The notes below the pieces were generated by a model. It was given only the letters and a program-made list of their open reading frames with translations. It was not told the DNA's origin and searched no databases. Shown piece by piece: positions 16,430 to 26,523 of a DNA stretch of 32,566 nucleotides (the first letter of the stretch is position 1; each line of letters opens with the position of its first letter). This DNA comes from Conchiformibius sp. GTDB taxonomy: Bacteria; Pseudomonadota; Gammaproteobacteria; Burkholderiales; Neisseriaceae. The stretch spans positions 1-32,566 of the forward strand of contig JASBYJ010000013.1 in NCBI GenBank assembly GCA_029984035.1, written 5' to 3'. Position numbers and translations under genes: made by a program.

Positions 16430-16789
16430 TTAAGCAGACAAGGCAGATTTGGCTTTTTCTACCAATTGCTCGAATGCCGCTTTATCAAATACAGCCAAAT
16501 CAGCTAATACTTTCCGGTCCAGCTCAATCGCGGCACGTTTTAGGCCGTTCATGAATTTGCTGTATGACAAGCCGTATTGACGGGCGCCTGCATTGATACG
16601 GGCAATCCATAATTGGCGGAATTGGCGTTTGCGCTGACGGCGGTCGCGGTAAGCATACTGACCTGCTTTCATTACCGCTTGCTTGGCAACGCGATAGACG
16701 TTTTTACGGCGACCGCGGTAGCCTTTGGCTAACGCAATAACTTTTTTATGACGGGCACGTGCGGTTACACCGCGTTTTACGCGAGGCAT
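16430..16789 (-). CDS. rplT: 50S ribosomal protein L20
   Basis: Primary 23S-rRNA-binding protein needed early in large-subunit assembly, and the translational repressor of the rpmI-rplT genes in bacteria where this was studied. The 119-aa product has the full family length, starting MPRVKRGVTARARHKK with the basic extended N-terminus and the conserved RDRRQRKRQFRQLWIARINA segment. It follows rpmI by 14 bp on the same strand. Confidence 0.98.
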   Translation of the reverse strand: MPRVKRGVTARARHKKVIALAKGYRGRRKNVYRVAKQAVMKAGQYAYRDRRQRKRQFRQLWIARINAGARQYGLSYSKFMNGLKRAAIELDRKVLADLAVFDKAAFEQLVEKAKSALSA

Positions 16790-16803
16790 AGTTCAACTCC
16801 TTT

Positions 16804-17001
16804 TTAAGCGTAGGGTAACATTTTGGCAACAGAAGCCAAATCACGCTCATGCACCATAGAAGTGCCGCGCAATTGGCGTTTGTTTTTGGTGGTTTTTTTT
16901 GTCAGGATATGACGTTTGAACGCATGAGCGCGTTTTACGCCACCATTACCCAGTACTTTAAAGCGTTTTTTTGCGCTCGACTTGGTTTTCATTTTTGGCA
17001 T
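16804..17001 (-). CDS. rpmI: 50S ribosomal protein L35
   Basis: Small basic large-subunit protein, 65 aa, starting MPKMKTKSSAKKRFKV and containing HILTKKTTKNKRQLRG, the family signature. It lies between infC and rplT in the standard order. The 164-bp gap upstream carries two hairpins that may control rpmI-rplT expression. Confidence 0.98.
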   Translation of the reverse strand: MPKMKTKSSAKKRFKVLGNGGVKRAHAFKRHILTKKTTKNKRQLRGTSMVHERDLASVAKMLPYA

Positions 17002-17029
17002 GGGAAAACTCCATTCATTTATCGGATAA

Positions 17030-17070
17030 GGCTTCAGGAGACTGCAAACAGTACTTGTAAACCTGAAGCC
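17030..17070 (-). promoter_or_regulatory. Hairpin in the rpmI leader, candidate L20 control element
   Basis: On the minus strand GGCTTCAGG (complement of 17062-17070) can pair with CCTGAAGCC (complement of 17030-17038), a perfect 9-bp stem ending about 30 bp before the rpmI start codon. L20 represses its own operon through a leader structure in E. coli and Bacillus; whether this hairpin does so is inference. Confidence 0.45.
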
Positions 17071-17110
17071 ACGCTTTTTGCCGCTATTTTTTGTTTTAGG
17101 CAGAGACGAC

Positions 17111-17152
17111 TGCTTTAAAACGTTTACCCGATGCGGCTTGATTGGGTAAACG
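17111..17152 (-). terminator. Terminator or attenuator between infC and rpmI
   Basis: On the minus strand CGTTTACCC and GGGTAAACG form a 9-bp stem (17144-17152 with 17121-17129) directly followed by TTTT. Its place inside the ribosomal operon suggests partial termination or attenuation of rpmI-rplT. Confidence 0.6.
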
Positions 17153-17165
17153 TCGGATTATAAAT

Positions 17166-17687
17166 TTATTTCTTTTTGGGTGCAACCATCATAACCATCT
17201 GGCGGCCTTCCATTTTGGGGAATTGTTCTATTTGGCCTTCTTCAAGTAAGTCGGCTTTTACGCGTTCCAGAAGTTGGGCACCCAGTTCTTGGTGTGCCAT
17301 TTCCCTACCGCGGAAACGCAGAGTTACTTTTACTTTGTCGCCATCTTCCAAAAAGCGTTTGATATTGCGCATTTTGATGTTGTAATCACCGTCGTCCGTA
17401 CCGGGGCGGAATTTGATTTCCTTAATTTGTACCTGCTTTTGTTTTTTCTTGGCTTCATCCCGTTTTTTGGACTGCTCGTATTTATACTTTCCGTAGTCCA
17501 TCAGTTTGCAGACAGGAGGTTTGGCGGTTGGTGAAATTTCTACCAAATCAACATCTTGCTCTTCTGACATGGCCAAAGCTTCTTTTAGGGAAACAATTCC
17601 GAGCTGTTCGCCCGTACCACTGATTAAACGCACTTCTTTAACGGTAATTTCACCGTTGATACGTGCTTCGCGTTCTTGTGCGATGAT
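17166..17687 (-). CDS. infC: Translation initiation factor IF-3, ATC start
   Basis: Binds the 30S subunit, keeps it dissociated and checks the start codon-tRNA match. The 173-aa product reads (M)IAQEREARINGEITVKEVR and ends RQMVMMVAPKKK, matching the full family with the conserved DYGKYKYEQSKK linker and KEIKFRPGTDDGDY. No ATG or GTG sits at the family start. The ribosome-binding site AGGAG (17693-17697) precedes two ATC codons, and the first (17685-17687) at five bases gives the expected N-terminus. A non-canonical start is the known basis of IF3 autoregulation (AUU in E. coli). An ATG 48 bp upstream is in frame, but would add 16 unrelated residues and ignore the Shine-Dalgarno site. Confidence 0.95.
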   Translation of the reverse strand: MIAQEREARINGEITVKEVRLISGTGEQLGIVSLKEALAMSEEQDVDLVEISPTAKPPVCKLMDYGKYKYEQSKKRDEAKKKQKQVQIKEIKFRPGTDDGDYNIKMRNIKRFLEDGDKVKVTLRFRGREMAHQELGAQLLERVKADLLEEGQIEQFPKMEGRQMVMMVAPKKK

Positions 17688-17997
17688 GAATTCTCCTATT
17701 GATTGGTCTGTCGGAAATACGTTTGAAAGATACAACGTATTTGAATAAAAAACTTCTTAATTTTACTGGTTTTCAAACTGCCTGCAAAGTTTATAGTTAA
17801 GGAATTGATTTATTTTAATTTATTAAAGATTGTATTTGTTGGTCGGATGATTTTATTATTTATATCAATTAATTTAATCATCTTTGTATGAGGTGTTTTT
17901 TTACTTTTTTATAAAAAATACATCACGTTGCTATAGAACTTATAGTGCAGCTTGTATTGTTGAACGGATAATAAATTTTTCTACAGAGTAAGTTATG
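17688..17997. other. AT-rich region upstream of infC
   Basis: About 310 bp of very AT-rich sequence holding the infC leader. A weak hairpin (AATACG/CGTATT, 17716-17742) lies close to the gene. No open frame is supported. thrS, the common upstream neighbour, is absent. Confidence 0.45.
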
Positions 17998-18040
17998 ATA
18001 TGAAACACCCCGATAAACAGATTATCGGGGTGTTTCATAT
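17998..18040 (-). terminator. Terminator of aceF
   Basis: Perfect 19-bp stem (17998-18016 with 18022-18040) and 5-base loop, about 30 bp after the aceF stop. It is the longest perfect hairpin in the window and not built from uptake sequences. Confidence 0.8.
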
Positions 18041-18068
18041 CAAGCAATTCAGGCTGCCTGAAACCGTT

Positions 18069-19694
18069 TTACAGCAGTACGCGGCGGAAGTCTTTGAGCA
18101 AATTCGCCAAATACACCACAAAACGCATGCCCGCCGCGCCGTCAATTACGCGGTGGTCAAACGACAGGCTCAAGGGACACATCAGGCGCGGTTCAAATGC
18201 CGTGCCGTTCCACACCGGTTTCATCTGCGATTTGCACACGCCCAAAATCGCCACTTCGGGCGCGTTCACAATCGGCGTGAAGCTGGTGCCGCCGATGCCG
18301 CCCAAGCTGGAAATGGTGAAGCACGCGCCTTGCATTTCCTGCGGTTTGAGCTTGCCTTCGCGGGCTTTTTTGCTCAATTCGGTCAGTTCTTGGCTGATTT
18401 CTTTCAGACCTTTTTTGTCCACGTCTTTGATGACGGGCACCACCAAGCCGTTGGGCGTGTCGGCGGCAAAACCGATGTGGAAATATTTTTTCAGCACCAG
18501 ATTGTCGCCGTCCAAAGACGAATTGAATTCGGGAAACGCCTTGAGCGCGGACACGGAAGCCTTGATGATAAACGCCAACGGCGACACTTTCACGCCCGCT
18601 TTTTCCCACTCTTTGTTCAGGGTTTGGCGGAAACTTTCCAAGTCGGTCATGTCGGCTTCGTCATTGACGGTAACGTGCGGAATCACCACCCAGTTGCGCG
18701 ACAGGTTTTGACCGGAAATTTTCTTGATGCGGCTCAATTCTTTGATTTCAATTTCGCCGAATTTGGCAAAATCCACTTTCGGCCACGGCAGCAAGTCCAA
18801 ACCGCCGCCCGAAGACGCGGGCGCGGCTGCCTGAACCGCGCCGCCGTTTTGCATCACGCCTTTGACAAAGCCTTTCACGTCTTCCGCCAACACGCGACCT
18901 TTCGCGCCCGTGCCGCGTACCAAGCCCAAATCCACGCCCAATTCGCGCGCCAATTTGCGCACGGACGGGCCGGCGTGTGCTTTGGCAAACGCGGCTTCAT
19001 TGACAGGGGTGTCGCCGAATGCGGCTTTCGGTGCGGCGGGCGCGGAGCTAGGCTGTTGCGGCACTTGCGGCGCGGGCGCGGCTGCCTGAACGGGTGCCGA
19101 TACTGCGGCCGGAGCAGGTGTTGCCGTGGTGCTGCCCGAACCTTGTACTTCGATAATCAGAGTGCCTTCAGATACTTTATCACCCACTTTGACATGCAGA
19201 GCCGTTATCACGCCGGCAAGTGTACTGGGCACGTCCATCGTGGCTTTATCGGTTTCCAAAGTAATCAGCGTGTCGTCTAACGCAACGGTATCACCCACTT
19301 TTACTTCTACCGCAATCACATCTACATTTTGATGCCCGCCGATATCCGGAACTGTTACACGCCCCGTTTGTACAGTCGTCGCAGCCGATGTTTCGGCAAC
19401 CGGTTTAGGTACTTCTGCAGGCGCTTCAGCTGCGGAAGGCGCAGTTGCAACACCTACTTCGCTTTCTACGCGGACAATCACGACACCTTCGGATACCTTA
19501 TCACCCACTTTTACGGTAACTTCCTTCACCACGCCCGCTTTATCGGCCGGTACGTCCATCGTGGCTTTGTCGGTTTCCAAAGTGATGAGCGTATCGTCCA
19601 AAGCGATGGTGTCGCCTACTTTTACTTCTACGGCAATCACATCCACATTTTCATGTCCGCCGATATCGGGGACTTTAATTTCTGCAATACTCAT
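18069..19694 (-). CDS. aceF: Dihydrolipoyl acetyltransferase (pyruvate dehydrogenase E2)
   Basis: Core of the pyruvate dehydrogenase complex; its lipoyl arm carries the acetyl group from E1 to CoA. The 541-aa protein has two lipoyl domains, each with the lipoylated Lys in ETDKATMDVP (Lys43 and Lys150). Ala/Pro linkers lead to an E1/E3-binding domain at about 242-276 (SVRKLARELG...GRVLAEDV) and the catalytic domain, ending SFDHRVIDGAAG with His514. Nearly identical DNA in the two lipoyl domains marks an internal duplication. AAGGA precedes the start by six bases. Unusually, aceE is not the immediate upstream gene: a lipoprotein gene and an SMR gene lie between. The E3 gene (lpdA) is not in the window. 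Confidence 0.97.
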   Translation of the reverse strand: MSIAEIKVPDIGGHENVDVIAVEVKVGDTIALDDTLITLETDKATMDVPADKAGVVKEVTVKVGDKVSEGVVIVRVESEVGVATAPSAAEAPAEVPKPVAETSAATTVQTGRVTVPDIGGHQNVDVIAVEVKVGDTVALDDTLITLETDKATMDVPSTLAGVITALHVKVGDKVSEGTLIIEVQGSGSTTATPAPAAVSAPVQAAAPAPQVPQQPSSAPAAPKAAFGDTPVNEAAFAKAHAGPSVRKLARELGVDLGLVRGTGAKGRVLAEDVKGFVKGVMQNGGAVQAAAPASSGGGLDLLPWPKVDFAKFGEIEIKELSRIKKISGQNLSRNWVVIPHVTVNDEADMTDLESFRQTLNKEWEKAGVKVSPLAFIIKASVSALKAFPEFNSSLDGDNLVLKKYFHIGFAADTPNGLVVPVIKDVDKKGLKEISQELTELSKKAREGKLKPQEMQGACFTISSLGGIGGTSFTPIVNAPEVAILGVCKSQMKPVWNGTAFEPRLMCPLSLSFDHRVIDGAAGMRFVVYLANLLKDFRRVLL

Positions 19695-19728
19695 TGTTAT
19701 TCCTTGTGAAATAATTTTTTATCTCTGT

Positions 19729-20331
19729 TTACTGTTTTCGGCAACGGAATTCATCCGATAGGGTGATGGGTGAGGTATGGCCGTTTGCACTGATTTCATA
19801 CACCGCCACACCGCAGCCTCTGCCTTTCAGACCGATAACTTCATAATCGCGGCCTGCCTGGGGAACGAACGATGCGGTTGCCGAACGGCAGGAGCCTTCT
19901 TGAAAAATAACGGTACGTTGCGGGCTCTGGGAGACCGTGGTCAAACCAATATAAGCGGCACTCACATTGACGGGCTTGCCTGCCTGTATTGCGAATTCAC
20001 GGAAAACCGCCTTAGACAGCAAACCGTTTTTCTTGCCGATATTACGGCTGGTTTCGGTTTCGGGTATGCCTATGCTGTGGCTCTTGGCCGTACCGACAAA
20101 CGAACCGAAAGCATCTCCCATGCTGCCGCCGACATTGACTTTTTGCCAGTGGCCTTTGGAGGTACAGTCAATATTGGCAGTCATGATAGTGGGTTTTTGG
20201 TTTTGTCCATACAGCCGGATACGTGCCTGTTGTTCAGGAAGGTAAGTTGTATTTTGTCGCACAACAGGCGCATTTCCTGCGCAGGCAGTGAGCAAAACCG
20301 TACATGCTAAAGTTATATAAATGTTTTTCAT
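19729..20331 (-). CDS. Hypothetical lipoprotein between the SMR gene and aceF
   Basis: A 200-aa protein with a lipoprotein signal peptide: MKNIYITLACTVLLTAC with the lipobox LTAC, so Cys17 would be lipidated and the mature protein anchored in the cell envelope. After a short linker the domain begins RIRLYGQNQKPTIM and shows a Gly-rich stretch (GGSMGDAFGSFVG). Two Cys residues near 145-170 and one near the C-terminus could form disulfides. I recognise no family. It lies 34 bp upstream of aceF on the same strand and has AGAGG before its ATG. A link to pyruvate metabolism is not evident. Confidence 0.8.
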   Translation of the reverse strand: MKNIYITLACTVLLTACAGNAPVVRQNTTYLPEQQARIRLYGQNQKPTIMTANIDCTSKGHWQKVNVGGSMGDAFGSFVGTAKSHSIGIPETETSRNIGKKNGLLSKAVFREFAIQAGKPVNVSAAYIGLTTVSQSPQRTVIFQEGSCRSATASFVPQAGRDYEVIGLKGRGCGVAVYEISANGHTSPITLSDEFRCRKQ

Positions 20332-20387
20332 CGCTTGCCTCTGAAAAATTAGGAGGAAAGTTTGTTTTCAGGCTGCCTGAAAACGCT

Positions 20388-20708
20388 TTACGAACTGAGC
20401 CTTAACACAATCACGCCGCCCACAATCATCAGCACGCCGATGCTGCGCCCGAAGGTGGCGGGGTCGCCGTACAGCAAAATGCCCGCCACAAACGCGCCCA
20501 CGGCGCCGATGCCCGTCCACACCGCATACGCCGTTCCCATCGGAATGGACTTTTGCGCCAGCATCAGCAAAAAGCCGCTCACCGCCATAAACGCAACCGC
20601 CATCGCAATGCCCTGCCAGCGCGTGGCGGGATTTTGTGCGATTTTCAGCCCAATCGGCCAGCCGATTTCCATCAGCCCCGCACCGAGCAGATACAGCCAA
20701 CTCATCAT
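20388..20708 (-). CDS. SMR-family transporter, SugE/Gdx-like
   Basis: Four-helix small multidrug resistance protein of 106 aa that would act as a dimer in the inner membrane, exchanging protons for a small cation. The sequence matches the SugE/Gdx branch: LMEIGWPIGLK carrying the essential membrane Glu (residue 14, or 13 if the second Met is the start) and MGTAYAVWTGIGAVGAF. Gdx proteins export guanidinium, but the substrate here is inference. AGGAG (20717-20721) stands eight bases before the first ATG. It is a single-gene rather than paired SMR, inserted between aceE and aceF, and no guanidine riboswitch is visible upstream. Confidence 0.88.
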   Translation of the reverse strand: MMSWLYLLGAGLMEIGWPIGLKIAQNPATRWQGIAMAVAFMAVSGFLLMLAQKSIPMGTAYAVWTGIGAVGAFVAGILLYGDPATFGRSIGVLMIVGGVIVLRLSS

Positions 20709-20730
20709 GGTGTCATCTCCTGTGTCAAGC

Positions 20731-20771
20731 CCGTTTCAGGCAGCCGCGTTTTTGTGGGCTGCCTGAAACGG
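20731..20771 (-). terminator. Inverted uptake-sequence hairpin after aceE
   Basis: A 15-bp stem (20731-20745 with 20757-20771) and 11-base loop, directly after the aceE stop and about 20 bp before the SMR start. There is no T-run, so read-through into the SMR-lipoprotein-aceF genes is plausible. Confidence 0.6.
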
Positions 20772-20773
20772 CA

Positions 20774-23461
<2,688 letters not shown>

Positions 23462-23823
23462 AAAAACCTTCCTTCCTGTTAAATTAAGATTTTATTTTCC
23501 GTTTCAGGCAGCCTGATTGGGACGGCGGCACGAACGGCAATGTTAAACAGCGGAATTGTAGCCCCAAACGGAGAGGCATGGCAAATTGAGGCTGCCTGAA
23601 AACCAGTCGGGCAAAGGTGCATAAGCCATGTGGAAACCTTATTCGCCGATGCGGACGAATACTGCCTATTCAGATGGGATAGATGCGTAAATCATTTTAC
23701 TTTTCAGGCAGCCTGACAAGCATGATTCAATCGGCGTCATTTGCAATGATGTACTTTTAACTGCGGCAAACCGATTGAGCCGCACTGCTTTCAAGGATGA
23801 CGGTTTATGGTTTTCAAAACATC
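23462..23823. other. Region between aceE and the phosphate transporter gene
   Basis: About 360 bp with no gene. It contains the aceE promoter and three uptake sequences (near 23503, 23589 and 23702). Confidence 0.6.
23555..23584 (-). promoter_or_regulatory. aceE promoter
   Basis: On the minus strand TTGCCA (23579-23584) and TACAAT (23555-23560), each matching five of six consensus bases, with an 18-bp spacer. Transcription would start about 85-90 bp upstream of the aceE start codon. Confidence 0.6.
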
Positions 23824-23848
23824 AAACCGCCCGACAAGCGGGCGGTTT
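23824..23848 (-). terminator. Terminator of the phosphate transporter gene
   Basis: GC-rich 10-bp stem (AAACCGCCCG with its complement, 23824-23833 and 23839-23848), about 20 bp after the stop, followed on the minus strand by GATGTTTT. Confidence 0.75.
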
Positions 23849-23866
23849 GGGTAATCATGCATTCGT

Positions 23867-25459
23867 TTACAATACGGCTTTCAAAGTCAGGAAACATAAC
23901 ACCGACAAAGTGGCAGCCGCAGGCAGGGTAATTACCCAAGCCAAGCCGATGGGTTTCATCATTTTCCAATTGGCATTACGGTTTGCAATACCGATGCCTA
24001 GCACCGCGCCCACCAAAATATGGGTGCTGGATACAGGCAGCCCCAATACCGATGCCCCCATTACTACGGAAGCTGCCGATAGCTCGGCTGTAAATCCGGA
24101 AGAAGGATGCAATTCTGCCAAACCCTGTCCAACCGTTTTAATCACTTCCTTACCAATGAACCATAAACCGACAATCAAGGAAATGCCGAATGTAATCAAA
24201 ACTATGGGCGGTACGGCATTTTCCGCATCAATCGTTCCGGTGCGCAATACATCTAAAATCGCGGCAAACGGGCCGATGGCGTTGGCAATATCATTCGCAC
24301 CGTGGCTGAATGCAAATCCTGAGGCGCTCATCACTTGCATCCACGAGAAAATCAGGAATGTGGACTTAGAAATGTCTTTCTTTTTCAGTGTCTTGGCATA
24401 GATGAACGTTGCCATCCAGATGCCTGTACCTATCATCATGATAATCAGGGTGTTAATCATCACACCTAAATCCAAGTGCAGATTGCGCAAGCCTTTGAAC
24501 ATCAGCAGGGACACAATCACCATGCCGCCTATCGAAGTGATGGCAGGTACCCAAGAATAGAGTGCTTTAAAGGCGTCGATATTGTTTTTCCTCTGGTCGA
24601 ATTCATATAAGCCTTTGTAATAATTGGACTCCAATTCATCCGGGTCAAAATCGCCATCGTTATAAATCTGTGCGTCCCTCGCCATTTCGGAGGCGACTCT
24701 GATTTGATCGGTTTCGCTCAAGGCTTCAAAGCGGATACGGTGGGCATCTTTATATTCTTTTTTTTCGGCTTTTAAGTTTTTCAGCTGTTCGTCAATCGCG
24801 CTGTTGTAGTCCAAAACGTATTTTTTAACTAAGCTGTACAGAAAAAACGACACCATGCCGCCCAAAAGCGGGGAAATTACCCAAGATACGGCAATCTTGC
24901 CGATTTTTTCCCATTTTACCAATCCGAGCGGATTATCCACATTGCCGGAGGCGATAAACCCCAGAATAACCGAGCTGCCGACAATGCCGCCGATAATCGC
25001 GTGGGTGGTAGATACAGGCAGCCCTTTTTTCGTGGCGAATAACAACCATAATGCGGCTGCCAATAAGGCGGACATCATGATGTACACCAAATCCAAAGGC
25101 TGCAATCCGGGTATGGCCTTCAAATCGACAATACCGCTGCGGATGGTTGCCGTTACCTCTCCGCCGGCAATCACCGCGCCGCTGACTTCAAATACCGCCG
25201 CAATCAACAAAGCCTGCGGAATGGTCAGCGTTCCCGCACCTACCGAAGTACCGAAAGAATTGGCAACATCGTTACCGCCGATATTGAATGCCATAAACAC
25301 ACCGAATGCCGTTGCCAGCAGAAACAGCATGGAATGATTGTAGTGTGTATATCCCAGACCCCAAAATACGAAATAAGCCACCATGCCGAACAACATAATG
25401 GCAAAAGCGGCATTGGTTTTAGGCATGGCCGAAAAAGAGGCAGATTGTGTCTGCGTCAT
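23867..25459 (-). CDS. pit: Inorganic phosphate transporter, PiT family
   Basis: Inner-membrane symporter for phosphate driven by protons or sodium. The 530-aa protein carries both inverted PiT signatures: FNIGGNDVANSFGTSVGAGTLT near the N-terminus and FSHGANDIANAIGPFAAI in the second half, each in a block of five or six membrane segments. A charged cytoplasmic loop (about 215-300, DEQLKNLKAEKKEYKDAHR onward) separates them. The paired STTHAIIGGIVGSS and SSTHILVGAVLGIG repeats also fit. GGAG stands about eight bases before the ATG. It is transcribed alone and divergently from the NIF3-like gene; no PhoU-like partner is adjacent. Confidence 0.94.
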   Translation of the reverse strand: MTQTQSASFSAMPKTNAAFAIMLFGMVAYFVFWGLGYTHYNHSMLFLLATAFGVFMAFNIGGNDVANSFGTSVGAGTLTIPQALLIAAVFEVSGAVIAGGEVTATIRSGIVDLKAIPGLQPLDLVYIMMSALLAAALWLLFATKKGLPVSTTHAIIGGIVGSSVILGFIASGNVDNPLGLVKWEKIGKIAVSWVISPLLGGMVSFFLYSLVKKYVLDYNSAIDEQLKNLKAEKKEYKDAHRIRFEALSETDQIRVASEMARDAQIYNDGDFDPDELESNYYKGLYEFDQRKNNIDAFKALYSWVPAITSIGGMVIVSLLMFKGLRNLHLDLGVMINTLIIMMIGTGIWMATFIYAKTLKKKDISKSTFLIFSWMQVMSASGFAFSHGANDIANAIGPFAAILDVLRTGTIDAENAVPPIVLITFGISLIVGLWFIGKEVIKTVGQGLAELHPSSGFTAELSAASVVMGASVLGLPVSSTHILVGAVLGIGIANRNANWKMMKPIGLAWVITLPAAATLSVLCFLTLKAVL

Positions 25460-25663
25460 GATTTTTCTCCAATAAGTGTGAATATTAAAATAGTTGCCCT
25501 GATATGATTCGGGCTAAATTTTGTTTACTTTATTAACCTTAACAACAACTCTCATTTATTACTTTTACTACGCTTGAAATTATGGCATAACTGCACGCCA
25601 ACACACAAACCCCGATACTATCCAAACCAATGTGAATTTAACCCGAATCTCGGACGGAAAAAC

Positions 25664-26416
25664 ATGACTTCATCTAAAGAATTAGCTACTTATTGCGACA
25701 ATCTTTTACAAAGCTGCCAATTCAAAGATTATGCCCCAAACGGCATTCAAGTCGGCGGAAAAGCGACAGTTTCGCGTATTGTGAGTTCCGTAACCGCCAG
25801 CCGTGCCGCCATAGAATTTGCCGCTGCTTGTCAAGCGGAGATTCTGTTGGTGCATCACGGCATGTTTTGGAAGAGCGAACCTACCGTTATCACCGGTTGG
25901 AAAAAAGAACGCATTGCCGCCTTACTGAAGCACGACATCAACCTGCTTGCCTATCATCTTCCTTTGGATGCGCATCCCAAGTTGGGCAACAACGCCCGTC
26001 TTGCCCAAGAATGCGGCTGGACAACCTCCTTCCGCTTCGGCGAGCAAGACCTGCTCAATTTCGGCATCCTGCCTGAAAACCAAAACACCTTAGCCGCGCT
26101 TGCCGGCCGATTGGAACGGGTATTGGGCAGAAAACCCGTATGTATCGGCAATCCCGAACGCAGTTTGCGTCATGCGGTATGGTGCAGCGGCGGCGCACAA
26201 GGCTATTTTCAGGCAGCCATAGACGCAGGAGCGGACGTTTACATCACTGGTGAAATTTCCGAAGCCCAATACCATTTGGCCAAAGAAACCGATACCGTAT
26301 TCATCTCCGCAGGACACCACGCCACAGAACGCTACGGCGTACAGGCACTCGGCGAACATTTGGCCGCTGCTTTCGGCATCAAGCACCGTTTCTTTGACGA
26401 AAACAATCCCGCCTGA
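25664..26416 (+). CDS. NIF3-like dinuclear metal-centre protein (YbgI/DUF34)
   Basis: Member of the widespread NIF3/YbgI family, ring-shaped hexamers with a dinuclear metal site; the biological function is unsettled and the frequent label GTP cyclohydrolase 1 type 2 is not firmly supported. The 250-aa length is typical. Metal-ligand motifs are visible: LLVHHGMFW near 61-69, LAYHLPLDAHP near 100, and near the C-terminus TGEISEAQYHLA and SAGHHATER. The start MTSSKELATYC is chosen because the family begins there; an in-frame ATG 90 bp upstream adds unrelated residues. It lies alone, divergent from pit and convergent with eno. Confidence 0.9.
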   Translation: MTSSKELATYCDNLLQSCQFKDYAPNGIQVGGKATVSRIVSSVTASRAAIEFAAACQAEILLVHHGMFWKSEPTVITGWKKERIAALLKHDINLLAYHLPLDAHPKLGNNARLAQECGWTTSFRFGEQDLLNFGILPENQNTLAALAGRLERVLGRKPVCIGNPERSLRHAVWCSGGAQGYFQAAIDAGADVYITGEISEAQYHLAKETDTVFISAGHHATERYGVQALGEHLAAAFGIKHRFFDENNPA

Positions 26417-26427
26417 TGAAATCAAAA

Positions 26428-26454
26428 AGGCTGCCTGAAATTTTCAGGCAGCCT
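26428..26454. terminator. Inverted uptake-sequence terminator between nif3-like gene and eno
   Basis: Facing AGGCTGCCTGAAA copies (26428-26440 and 26442-26454), 12 bp after the NIF3-like stop and about 70 bp beyond the eno stop. It could serve both convergent genes. Confidence 0.7.
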
Positions 26455-26523
26455 GAATCGTGTCGGGGGCGGTATTCTAAGGCGTTTTCGGGAAGCGGAA
26501 ACGACAGATGCCGCCCGATAAAC

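Noticed and set aside
17688..17735. Extension of infC to the upstream ATG
   Set aside because: Would place the clear AGGAG inside the gene and add 16 residues absent from the family.
18000..19280. 426-codon plus-strand frame
   Set aside because: It is antisense to aceF, begins inside the aceF terminator and has a His/Arg/Phe-rich composition typical of a shadow frame.
20709..20773. Guanidine riboswitch upstream of the SMR gene
   Set aside because: Only an uptake-sequence hairpin is present; neither the ykkC fold nor paired ACGR-loop hairpins are visible.
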